From the NCBI GenBank assembly GCA_021776615.1, contig JAJFFO010000007.1, positions 62,001-126,000 of the forward strand: 64,000 nt of DNA. The letters are read 5' to 3'. The stretch comes from Robiginitomaculum sp. (lineage in GTDB: Bacteria > Pseudomonadota > Alphaproteobacteria > Caulobacterales > Maricaulaceae). The translations under genes and the position numbers were made by a program. Of the stretch, positions 53,611-62,249 are shown piece after piece. The notes beneath the pieces were generated by a model. It ran no database searches and was not told where the DNA came from. It saw nothing but the letters and a program-made list of their open reading frames with translations. The number at the start of each line of letters is the position of its first letter. The stretch's first letter is position 1.

Positions 53611-56600
53611 CTAATAAACATCGCGCAAATAGCGTTTTTGCTGTTTAAGCGCTGCCGTATACTCTCTTGCCGCACTGGTGCTTAACTTGCCGTGCTTTTC
53701 GATAATGTCATGCAACGCACGGTCAACATCCTTGGCCATATTCTTCTCATCGCCACAGACAAAAATGTGCGCGCCGCGCTCCAGCCAGGCAAATAGCTCT
53801 GCCCCTTCTTCGCGCATACGATCCTGCACATAAATCTTGCGTTTCTGGTCGCGCGAAAATGCCAAATCCAGCCTTGTTAACGCCCCGCTCGACAGATGCG
53901 CCTTAAACTCGTCTTCGTAGAGAAAATCCGTCTTTGCATTACGGTCACCAAAAAACAGCCAGCTATCGCCCTTATTTGAGCGAAACTTAAATTCTTCCAA
54001 AAAGGCGCGAAACGGCGCAATACCGGTGCCTGGGCCAATCATGATGATGGGGCAATCGCCATCATCGGGCAGAGTGAAGGCTTTATTGGCGACAAAATAA
54101 CACGGCACCACATCACCAATTTCCAGCATATCTGCCAAATACACGGACCCAACACCATGGTGCTGGCGTCCATCATCCTCATAACGCACCGAGGCCACGG
54201 TCAAATGCGCTTCGTCCTTATGCACGTTAGGGCTGGAGGAGATCGAGTATGAGCGCGGCATTAGCGGTCGTAATAGCGCAAGCAAACTTGGGATGTCCGG
54301 TGCCAATGCGGGGCATAGATTTAGCAGAGCCAGCACGTCTTTTCGCGCCAGCGCCGGTCTGATCACATCAGCGTCGCCCAAGCCGAGATTGCGGCGTAAT
54401 TCTGCGTCATCACCGATCTTGATAGTTTTGTCGATAAGCGCCGAAGACGGTGTGCGTATCTCAAATTCTTCAGTAAGCCTTTGCCGCAAAGACGCGTGGT
54501 TATCAGCCCCCATAAACGCCAACAAATCGTCAACCAATTGCGCCCGGTTTTTCGTCAGGACATTGACGATATCGCCAATTTTATAGTGCTGGCTAAGGCC
54601 GGGATGGGAGATTGCGTAATGGTAGGTCAGCTTGCTGGAACCCGGCTTGGTCAACACTTGCCTGGCGGTAAGTTTGGCGCGCATGGGGTTGGTGCGGCTG
54701 TATTTGGACGCGGTCGTCTCTGCGCGCGGATCAATGGTGATCATCGTGCTCTGATCGCCCTTTAGCCCAATAATCGGCAAAACATCTTCCAGCCATTGGG
54801 CGGCAGCGTCGGTATAATCCACATCGCAATCAACGCGATCCACAACCCGCTCGGCACCCATTTTCTCCAATTGCCGGTCCCAATCGCGCCCGGCCTGACA
54901 AAAGGTCTCATAACTGCGATCGCCCAGTGCCAGCACCGCGTAAAAACCATTGGCCAATGCCGGTGCCGACGGCGCGGTGATCGCATCCCACAACCCCTGA
55001 GCGTTGTCCGGCATATCGCCCTCGCCATAGGTACTGCAAATCACCAAAACCCGCTCAAGCGCGGCCAGCGCATCTATGTCCAGATCATCCATGGCCACCG
55101 CATTGCCAAGCATGCCATGCTGGCGCGCTTGTTTGACCGCGTCCTGGGCGAGAAATTCTGCATTGCCGGTCCGGGTGCCGTAAATAATGGTTAGGGGCTT
55201 GCCGGTAATTTTTTCATCCTTGGCGCGGGCTTTAAGCGCCTTGATGCTCACCATTGTGCCGGAAAACGCCGCATTACCGGTGAGCGGGTCAACCCGCAAA
55301 TGGTCGGTAATATCGTTGACACTGACCCCCGGTTTTGCCTCGGCAATTGGCAGGCGAGTCCCCGGCCGGGTATGGCCAAAACCATGGGGGATAGAGACCG
55401 CGCCGGGCATCATGGTGTCGGTAATCTCAGCGGGAAGCACAATCTTCCCGGTGCGAGAACTTACCGCAACATCATCGCCATCACCGATCAGCAGCCGATC
55501 CGCATCGTCAGGGTTAATCATCACGGTGCAGCGCACCAATTTGCTGCGACTAAGCTTTTCGAACTGGTGCATCCACGAATTATTGGTGTTTACATTGCGG
55601 CGGCCAATAAGCGTAAACTCATCGACATTCGGCTTGATCGCCTTGGCGAGGTCGGCAAATTCCTTTTCTCGAACCTCTTGCAACCGAGCCAAAAATACCG
55701 GCGGTGCCATGTGGATTTTTTTTTCCGGGGTAATCAACCCCGTCGGAACGCGCGGGCGCAAGGGCCCAAGATTAATACCGTGTCCGGATTTTAAAACCTT
55801 GCGCAAGGACAGGCCGGAAAGCCAGCGCTTGGGATGGCTTAGCCGCCCATAAGCGCCGAGCATAAGCCCCCAATTAACCAGCCGGCGCGGTGTGGCCAGC
55901 CGGTCAAACAGGCTAAGGCCCTTTGCCGACAGGCGGCGCGTGAGTTCCTTCAAAACCTGCCAGTCATAGGGTCTCCCAGCGCTCACAGGGAAAAGCGCTT
56001 CTGAAAATTTGGCATTATTGGTCACCGATATGGTATTGAAAATAAGATCATAATGATCCACTTCCAACCCGGTCGGCGTTGGCAAAATAATGTCGGCATG
56101 GCGGGTGGTTTCGTTGATATAATTGTCAATCGAGACCATAAAATCCAGCTTTTCCAGAGCTGGCTCAAGCCGGTTGCCGCTTGGCGACGATAATACCGGA
56201 TTACCGCAAATGGTCATAAAGGCGCGCACCTGACCTTCGCCCTTGGTTAGCATCTCGTCAGCCATGCCCGACACCGGCAATTCGCCATAAAACTCCGCCA
56301 GCCCCCGCGCCCGGCTGTGCCAGCGTTTTGCCGCATTCGGTTGGGTTTTGGCGCGCACCAATTCAATAGCCGGTTCAGGGAACATCATGCCCCCCGGTGT
56401 ATCAAAATTACCCGAAACAATGTTGATACAATTGATCAGCCAATGGCAAAGGCCACCATGCATTTGGGTGGACAGGCCCATTCGCCCATAAAGTACCGCG
56501 CGGTCCTGCGCCAGAAACTCTTTCGCGAGGCGTTCAAGAGTCTGCGCCTCCATCCCGATTACCAGCGCGACAGCCTTCGGCGTAAACATATCAACAAGCG

Positions 56601-57411
56601 GCTCCAGGGATTCAAAGCCAGTGATATGGGTGCCAAGCCGCCCCAGCTTGACCCGCTTATCTCTAAAAATAATATGCAAAAAAGCCAGTAGGAAGAAAAC
56701 GTCAGTGCCGGGTTTTATGAAGCAGTGCTCGGAGGCAATTTTCGCGGTCTCGGTTTTGCGCGGATCGACAACTACAAATTTGCCGCCGCGCTTTTTAATT
56801 TCTTGCAGACGCTCAGTAATCCCCGCCGAAGTCATAATACTGCCATTACTGGCCAGCGGGTTCGCCCCCATAAGGATCATATAATCCGTGCGATCAACAT
56901 CGGGCACCGGAATGCGAAACTCGTGACCGAACATATAATGGGCAGCAAAATGATGCGGCAATTGGTCCATGGAGGTGGCCGAAAAAATATTGCGCGAGCC
57001 AATCGCCCCGGTCAGGGTTTTGACGAATAATAACATGCCAAGATTGTGCACAATCGGATTGCCAAGATAGCTGGCAATGGCATTTTGCCCATAGCGCTCA
57101 CGGACCGACTTCAGGCCACGCTCTACGGCTTCATAAGCCTCATCCCATGAAATTTCAGCCCAACCATTGGCGGTTTTCTTTACCGGATGCCGCAACCGGC
57201 TTGGGTCGAAGTGCAGCGGCCCAAGCACCGGTGCCTTGGGACACATACTGCCTTTGCTGAACGGGTCTTTGGCGTCTGGCCTGACCTGAATTTTTTTAGC
57301 TTCGGTCGCGGCATCAGGATCATGAATGATCTCCACGCCGCACATGGCTTCGCAAAAATTACAAACCCGGAAGTGCGATGTTGGTTTTGCCAACTCAGAG
57401 TCCGAAACCAT
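53611..57411 (-). CDS. Molybdopterin oxidoreductase fused to a CysJ-like diflavin reductase
   Basis: 1266 residues on one chain. Residues about 1-725 form a complete molybdopterin oxidoreductase of the DMSO-reductase superfamily: [4Fe-4S] Cys17, Cys20, Cys24, Cys57, then CPKAP; GDD-rich C-terminal dinucleotide domain (VMINPDDADRLLIGDGDDVA, SIPHGFGHTRPG). Residues about 738-885 are an FMN flavodoxin (IIYGTRTGNAEFLAQ, CSTYGEGDMPDNAQ), about 906-1110 the FAD domain (RSYSISSSP at 1053), then an NAD(P)H domain (GPGTGIAPFRAF at 1126, CGDEKNMA at 1219) ending in YLRDVY like CysJ. Electrons should pass NAD(P)H-FAD-FMN-[4Fe-4S]-Mo. Where Cys would ligate Mo in nitrate reductases, this protein has SMDQLPHH (Asp149 is the likely ligand; inferred). 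Annotated fusions of this kind exist (bifunctional nitrate reductase/sulfite reductase), but substrate here is unknown. No Tat signal, so cytoplasmic. Confidence 0.9.
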   Translation of the reverse strand: MVSDSELAKPTSHFRVCNFCEAMCGVEIIHDPDAATEAKKIQVRPDAKDPFSKGSMCPKAPVLGPLHFDPSRLRHPVKKTANGWAEISWDEAYEAVERGLKSVRERYGQNAIASYLGNPIVHNLGMLLFVKTLTGAIGSRNIFSATSMDQLPHHFAAHYMFGHEFRIPVPDVDRTDYMILMGANPLASNGSIMTSAGITERLQEIKKRGGKFVVVDPRKTETAKIASEHCFIKPGTDVFFLLAFLHIIFRDKRVKLGRLGTHITGFESLEPLVDMFTPKAVALVIGMEAQTLERLAKEFLAQDRAVLYGRMGLSTQMHGGLCHWLINCINIVSGNFDTPGGMMFPEPAIELVRAKTQPNAAKRWHSRARGLAEFYGELPVSGMADEMLTKGEGQVRAFMTICGNPVLSSPSGNRLEPALEKLDFMVSIDNYINETTRHADIILPTPTGLEVDHYDLIFNTISVTNNAKFSEALFPVSAGRPYDWQVLKELTRRLSAKGLSLFDRLATPRRLVNWGLMLGAYGRLSHPKRWLSGLSLRKVLKSGHGINLGPLRPRVPTGLITPEKKIHMAPPVFLARLQEVREKEFADLAKAIKPNVDEFTLIGRRNVNTNNSWMHQFEKLSRSKLVRCTVMINPDDADRLLIGDGDDVAVSSRTGKIVLPAEITDTMMPGAVSIPHGFGHTRPGTRLPIAEAKPGVSVNDITDHLRVDPLTGNAAFSGTMVSIKALKARAKDEKITGKPLTIIYGTRTGNAEFLAQDAVKQARQHGMLGNAVAMDDLDIDALAALERVLVICSTYGEGDMPDNAQGLWDAITAPSAPALANGFYAVLALGDRSYETFCQAGRDWDRQLEKMGAERVVDRVDCDVDYTDAAAQWLEDVLPIIGLKGDQSTMITIDPRAETTASKYSRTNPMRAKLTARQVLTKPGSSKLTYHYAISHPGLSQHYKIGDIVNVLTKNRAQLVDDLLAFMGADNHASLRQRLTEEFEIRTPSSALIDKTIKIGDDAELRRNLGLGDADVIRPALARKDVLALLNLCPALAPDIPSLLALLRPLMPRSYSISSSPNVHKDEAHLTVASVRYEDDGRQHHGVGSVYLADMLEIGDVVPCYFVANKAFTLPDDGDCPIIMIGPGTGIAPFRAFLEEFKFRSNKGDSWLFFGDRNAKTDFLYEDEFKAHLSSGALTRLDLAFSRDQKRKIYVQDRMREEGAELFAWLERGAHIFVCGDEKNMAKDVDRALHDIIEKHGKLSTSAAREYTAALKQQKRYLRDVY

Positions 57412-57807
57412 TCAGGCGGCCGCGCGCTTTAGCCCTTTGGCATAGCCCAAAAACAACACCAAGCACAAAACCGCCATCGCCAGCGAAATAAAGCATTGCG
57501 GAATACCCGCCGGACCGGGCGGACAAATATGCCCTTGCGTTAATTCCAAAGCCACACCAATACTGGCCAGCGCCGTTACCGGCGCCCATCCAACATAAAA
57601 GATCAGCGCCTTGCGCCGTGTAGGCAGCAATGCAGACAGCAACATAAGCACATAGCCAATGAAAACCACCAGACACGCTGGCACCGGCCCCACCATTGGG
57701 CAGATATCACCGTGGGACAAATGGTCTGCCGACAACATGCCACCAGCAAAGACACCAAACCCGGCGATCAAAATAAGGCCGATACGACTTAAGGAAGATA
57801 AGAACAT
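57412..57807 (-). CDS. Small membrane protein with a duplicated Cys motif
   Basis: 131 residues from the ATG at 57807, four membrane helices. The two halves repeat a motif: GDICPMVGPVPAC (Cys36, Cys45) and GHICPPGPAGIPQC (Cys95, Cys105), each at the end of an extracytoplasmic-like loop. The TGA stop is directly followed by the ATG of the molybdo-diflavin gene (TGAATG), so translation is coupled. I do not recognise the family. Duplicated Cys pairs in a membrane protein may bind a metal or form disulfides; a quinone or electron carrier role is speculation. Confidence 0.8.
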   Translation of the reverse strand: MFLSSLSRIGLILIAGFGVFAGGMLSADHLSHGDICPMVGPVPACLVVFIGYVLMLLSALLPTRRKALIFYVGWAPVTALASIGVALELTQGHICPPGPAGIPQCFISLAMAVLCLVLFLGYAKGLKRAAA

Positions 57808-57811
57808 AATG

Positions 57812-58483
57812 TTAGCTCGCTTTGGCGTTGGACTGCCGCCCAAACAAAAGCGACAGTGCGAAAATGATCCCGTGGGTGGCGTTCATCGCCACGGGGAAGA
57901 CATAAAGGCCAATGGTGGTCTTGAAAAAATACAAAGCGAACATGATGGCCAAGAGCACGATGGGGCTGAACACCGCCATCCATTTAGGAAAGAACGTGCC
58001 GCCCTTCATAATCAGGTAAATCCAGATGATCGACACCAACACCATGGCAAGCCGCAATACATTGACAAAAGGCTCATTGTGCTCGGAAAAAATCGTCAGA
58101 AGGCTTTTGATATCCGTCCCCCGCGCGATCTCATGCACGGTGCTGGCAATAAAAAAGCGCTGACTGATCCACGCCGTACCGACGGTAAAAGCGTAAGCGC
58201 CAATCAAAAAGAAGAAGAAAGACAGCGTCTTGCCTGACGGTTCCAGCCGTTTGGAAAGGTGCCAATAGCCCAACAGATAAAGCGGCGCAGAAAGGACGGC
58301 CAGGAAATGTCCAAAGGTCAGCCGCTCTGGCGAAACATCATTAAAATACAGATAGTCCTTTACGTCCTCAATGCCGCCATTAAGCGTGAATTGTAAATTG
58401 AACTCGCCAACACCGACCAGAATCGCACCTAAAAGCCCGGCCAAGCCGGCAAGAGTCACTGCTTTGGAATTGTACTGCGCCAT
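57812..58483 (-). CDS. Membrane protein, DUF6796-like
   Basis: 223 residues with six predicted membrane helices. It begins MAQYNSKAVTLAGLAGLLGA and includes LTFGHFLAVLSAPLYLLGYW and GTAWISQRFFIASTVHEIAR. Such proteins are in a group called DUF6796 (from memory). AAGGTG lies six bases before the ATG at 58483, within the CRTAC1 gene's stop region. Its stop is four bases before the start of the next gene, so the two small membrane proteins are probably made together. Confidence 0.7.
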   Translation of the reverse strand: MAQYNSKAVTLAGLAGLLGAILVGVGEFNLQFTLNGGIEDVKDYLYFNDVSPERLTFGHFLAVLSAPLYLLGYWHLSKRLEPSGKTLSFFFFLIGAYAFTVGTAWISQRFFIASTVHEIARGTDIKSLLTIFSEHNEPFVNVLRLAMVLVSIIWIYLIMKGGTFFPKWMAVFSPIVLLAIMFALYFFKTTIGLYVFPVAMNATHGIIFALSLLFGRQSNAKAS

Positions 58484-58488
58484 ATCGC

Positions 58489-60114
58489 TCACCTTATTGC
58501 TGAAACATTCAGAACACTGTTCGTGTCAGGTTCGTCTATTATTTCGGTAACGCCATTTTGAAAGCGAATGGTTACCCGCTTCACGCCATCAGCATTGCCA
58601 AGCCCGAAGATAAGGTCACGGCCCTGATCAGAGCCCAATCCCTGCGACGTCATTAATTGCTTATATTGCACTTCGCCCAGACTATTGGTGACGCTGACGC
58701 TGGCATTCAAAGATTGTGCGGTATTGGGCAAGCGAACTTTAATCCATTTTCGCGGCCCGCCTTGATTAAGATAGGCTAATGCCTTGCCATCAAGATTGGC
58801 CCAAACAAGGTCCGGCCAGCCATCCTGATTAAAGTCGGAAACCACCGGGGCAATGCCAAACAGGCGGTTTTCCGCCCCTGCCCGCTTTTCAACCGGCTGA
58901 AACTTATCGCCATAGTTTTGTAAAATTTTCCCCGGATAATGGTCGAGCAACGCATTGCCGGGGAAACGTGCATAATTTTGCGCCGCCAGTAGGTCTTCAC
59001 GGCCATCCAAATTCATATCGGCAAAAACCGTGCCCCAGCCAAAACCATAGCGAGCGGCATTCATTTCCTCTGCGGTATCGGAAAACCGCAAAAAGCCCTC
59101 ATTATGAAACAGCATGTAAGCCGGGTTGAAAACATCTTCTTTTTCCAAATCGCCGCGCAAGATTGCCGGTGGCAGGGTGAAGCCTACATTGGAGAAATAC
59201 AAATCCACCAGACCATCATTATCATAATCGCCAACGGCAACCCCCATGGGGTAGGAAAACACGGATGGGTTCGGAATTGGCGAGAAAGTCAAATCGCCAT
59301 TGTTTTCATACATTTCGACCCTGCCGGTATCTTGTGCAATCACCAGATCGCTATCGGCATCATTGTCCAAATCGGCAAACACCGCAGTAAAGGTGTTGTG
59401 TTGCCGCCAAATGCCGGCAGATTTGGAAATATCTTTCCACGCGCCGCCGCCTTCATTCAAAAACAGATAGCTGTAACCGCCATAGCCATCGGCAAAAATC
59501 GTTTCGCCCTCAACATGGCTGATTTTGATATAGCCGGACACATACATGTCCGCGAGGCCGTCTTTATTAATGTCGCCAAAGGCCAAGGATAATGGCGTGG
59601 TATTATCGGCAAGCATTAACGGCAATTTCACACTGCCAAACACGCCGCCCAGATTTTCATGAAACCAAACGCCGCTTTCGCGGGCAACAAAAAGATCGGT
59701 ATCGCCATCATTGTCCACATCTATGCTGGCAGCACCATGAGAGGCATCAATTGCGTCTTTTTCAAAAACATTATCGGTGGCCACAAATTTACCGTCAGCA
59801 AAACGAAATAAGCGATCCGCCTGGCGAGAACCACCGCCCAAAAACAATTCGTCCACATGGTCGCCATCGGCGTCGAACGCGGCACTTGCCAGAAACGGCA
59901 AGGCGTTTTCAAGATCGGCCTCATGAGTAAAGGGCAGGTCCGTCGCCGTGAACGCCAAATCTGTCTCGCCCTGAGGAGCTTTTTCGGCCTGCCAAAAACG
60001 CAAACCGGCAAAGGCACTGAACAATAAAAACAACACCACACCGACGGAAATCATCCCGGTACAGCCAATGGCTATCAACCAGCCTTTGCTCAAACTCTTT
60101 TTCTGCCCCGACAT
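58489..60114 (-). CDS. CRTAC1-family FG-GAP/ASPIC-UnbV protein
   Basis: 541 residues. An uncleaved N-terminal membrane anchor (about 11-36) is followed by seven calcium-type blade motifs (DADGDHVDELFLG, DVDNDGDTDLFVA, DINKDGLADMYVS, DLDNDADSDLVIA, DYDNDGLVDLYFS, DMNLDGREDLLAA, DFNQDGWPDLVWA), a beta-propeller exposed to the periplasm. A C-terminal ASPIC/UnbV domain ends the protein. Head gene of the six-gene operon, with GGAG six bases before the ATG. CRTAC1 proteins are thought to bind extracellular ligands; a catalytic role is unproven. Confidence 0.92.
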   Translation of the reverse strand: MSGQKKSLSKGWLIAIGCTGMISVGVVLFLLFSAFAGLRFWQAEKAPQGETDLAFTATDLPFTHEADLENALPFLASAAFDADGDHVDELFLGGGSRQADRLFRFADGKFVATDNVFEKDAIDASHGAASIDVDNDGDTDLFVARESGVWFHENLGGVFGSVKLPLMLADNTTPLSLAFGDINKDGLADMYVSGYIKISHVEGETIFADGYGGYSYLFLNEGGGAWKDISKSAGIWRQHNTFTAVFADLDNDADSDLVIAQDTGRVEMYENNGDLTFSPIPNPSVFSYPMGVAVGDYDNDGLVDLYFSNVGFTLPPAILRGDLEKEDVFNPAYMLFHNEGFLRFSDTAEEMNAARYGFGWGTVFADMNLDGREDLLAAQNYARFPGNALLDHYPGKILQNYGDKFQPVEKRAGAENRLFGIAPVVSDFNQDGWPDLVWANLDGKALAYLNQGGPRKWIKVRLPNTAQSLNASVSVTNSLGEVQYKQLMTSQGLGSDQGRDLIFGLGNADGVKRVTIRFQNGVTEIIDEPDTNSVLNVSAIR

Positions 60115-60197
60115 ATTCTTCTCCAAAATGTCATATCATTTGGCGCCCTATCGCCGATTGTACGGCCTAATGAGCACTTCTCGTCCCAAAACTCAAT

Positions 60198-60755
60198 TCA
60201 GTTACTTTCCTGCTTTTTTCGCCGCTTTTTTATCTGACTATAGCCAAGGTATAAGACAATGGCGCCCAAAGCGGCGATGGGCAGATATATCTTCATGCGC
60301 TCCCCAGCGATTTCGCCAAAAACATGAAATAATCCAAATGCCAAAGCAACATATAAAAGGCCCGCAACCAGCACAAAACCGGCAAACCTCACAAAAGGCG
60401 TACTGAAAAACCCGGCGGCTATATACAAAGGGACACGGGCCATCGGCACAAATCGCGCAATAAACATGGATTTTCCCATATTTTGCTCCACACCTTTTTT
60501 GGCTGCCTCAACTTTGGGATTCTCGATATATTTTTTTGCCCATTTTTGGGTGTTGGCGGCACGGCCCAGCCCGTATTTGAGACTGGCGCTGGCGACCAGA
60601 CCAAAACTCACCGCAAACAGCATCATGGTTGGATCCCCAAGGCCGCTTGCCGATGCCGTTGCGGCACCCAATACCGATACATCTTCTTGCAAAAACGGCG
60701 CAAGGAACAGACAGAAGTAAAAGACGATTTGGTGAGTTTCTATGACATCGAACAC
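60198..60755 (-). CDS. DedA-family membrane protein
   Basis: 185 residues from a GTG at 60755 with GAGGAG seven bases upstream; a TTG at 60776 is the only other candidate. The VTT/DedA stretch FIARFVPMARVPLYIAAGFF carries the conserved Arg and Pro, with 4-5 membrane helices and a basic C-terminus (KKRRKKQ). DedA proteins move or regulate polyprenyl phosphate or maintain proton motive force. About 80 bases upstream of the CRTAC1 gene and in the same direction, so possibly not in that operon. Confidence 0.88.
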   Translation of the reverse strand: MFDVIETHQIVFYFCLFLAPFLQEDVSVLGAATASASGLGDPTMMLFAVSFGLVASASLKYGLGRAANTQKWAKKYIENPKVEAAKKGVEQNMGKSMFIARFVPMARVPLYIAAGFFSTPFVRFAGFVLVAGLLYVALAFGLFHVFGEIAGERMKIYLPIAALGAIVLYLGYSQIKKRRKKQESN

Positions 60756-60923
60756 AAGTCTCTCCTCTGTACGCAATGTGTGCCGACACTAATATTAGCG
60801 CACTTCATGACGGCTCGCTCTGATTTTGACGCATTTTCACGCAAAAGGTTACAAACAGTGTTGATGTCGAGGGCCGGCACAATGATTTTCTTAAAGTGCC
60901 CGCCGTTAACGCCAAGACACACC

Positions 60924-62168
60924 TCACCCATCGTTGGTATTAGGGAGAGGTTTTGCTGAGTTTTTTATGGCTTCACTTTCAGCGCAATCATCCATGGCGC
61001 TACATTTCGCACTATACCATTTGGCGGCGGGCAATGCCGTCACCCCATGCAAAAGTGCGCTTATCCACACCGCATTGACGGCCAGATGCAAAATGGTTTC
61101 GCCATATTCCATGTCAAGATCATGCACGACCAGCAAAGCAAACAAGGCGGTTGCCAGCCCACGCGGCCCGAACCACCCAAAAAACAATCTGGTCATGGGC
61201 AGCGCTTTGGTGCCACTAAGCGAAAGCCAGATGGCCAGTGGACGCACAATAAATAGGCTGGTCAGGATAACCGCCAGCATTGGCCAGGTCAGGTGCGCAA
61301 TGGCCTCGGGAATTAAAGCCAAACCCAGCAGGAAAAATGCACTCCACGAGAGCATTTGCCCCTCACTTTCGGTAAATTTATAGACAAATTTACAATGCCC
61401 TTTGACAATACTGCCAAACCCCAGTCCGGCGACAAAGGCGGCAATAAACCCATTGCCGCCAATGGCCGTCGCGCCCAGATAAGCGATCCCAGCCAAAGCA
61501 ATGGCGCCAATGCCCTCGACCGACTCTTCTACCCATCCACGCTTTTGTACATATCGCAACGCCGCCCCGCCCATAAGGCCAACGCCAATGCCCACCAATG
61601 GCCCCAACACTAATTGTTTGGCACCAAATATCAGCCACTGCGCGCCATCCTGTCCCATCGCCGTGAGGCTGGCGAACAACAATATGACGGGCAATGCAAG
61701 CCCGTCATTAAGACCGCTTTCCACAGTCAAAGCGCGGCGCACCCGCCCGGGCACGAGGGGGTTGGTGACAACGGCCTGTCCCAAAGCCGCATCCGTTGGC
61801 GCTAAGATCACGGCGGCCAACGCCAGCGCAAATAACGGCCATTGCGGGAAAAACAACCAGGTGAAAAATGTGCCGATGGCCATGCTCAGCGGCAAACCAA
61901 TGAACAACATGCGCGTTGGCCATGTGTGTTCATCAAAAAGCGCCTTCAAATTAATTTGCGACGCATCCAGGAACAGCAAAATAACCAGCGCCAATTCCGC
62001 CACGATATGCAGGGCTGCCTCTGCTTGTCCATGCCCCAAGAGTCCCGTACGGGACATCAAATAGCCGAAGGCCAGAAAAACCATCGGTGCGGTGACAATC
62101 GTTGCGGAAAGCCGTTTGGTGATCATGCTGAAACTTGCAACGAACATGGCTACAATGAGTAATGCCAT
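60924..62168 (-). CDS. CPA-type cation:proton antiporter
   Basis: 414 residues, about 11-12 membrane helices. VILAPTDAALGQAVVTN and ESGLNDGLALPVILL contain the paired Asp residues of the ion-binding site seen in CPA1 (NhaP) exchangers; the C-terminal tail is short and polar. Sodium or potassium for proton exchange, important for pH and salt balance. GAGGA lies nine bases before the ATG at 62168. Confidence 0.92.
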   Translation of the reverse strand: MALLIVAMFVASFSMITKRLSATIVTAPMVFLAFGYLMSRTGLLGHGQAEAALHIVAELALVILLFLDASQINLKALFDEHTWPTRMLFIGLPLSMAIGTFFTWLFFPQWPLFALALAAVILAPTDAALGQAVVTNPLVPGRVRRALTVESGLNDGLALPVILLFASLTAMGQDGAQWLIFGAKQLVLGPLVGIGVGLMGGAALRYVQKRGWVEESVEGIGAIALAGIAYLGATAIGGNGFIAAFVAGLGFGSIVKGHCKFVYKFTESEGQMLSWSAFFLLGLALIPEAIAHLTWPMLAVILTSLFIVRPLAIWLSLSGTKALPMTRLFFGWFGPRGLATALFALLVVHDLDMEYGETILHLAVNAVWISALLHGVTALPAAKWYSAKCSAMDDCAESEAIKNSAKPLPNTNDG

Positions 62169-62249
62169 CAATCAGTATCCTCTATGTAACCATCAGGCTT
62201 TGAAGCCGCCGGACTTTTGAAAGGGACAGGCTTTGGGTGAGAAAAAATT

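Noticed and set aside
53611-57411. Fusion seen as an assembly join of two genes
   Set aside because: The frame is open over 3.8 kb, the linker between Mo and flavodoxin domains is short and in frame, and fusions of this type are annotated elsewhere.
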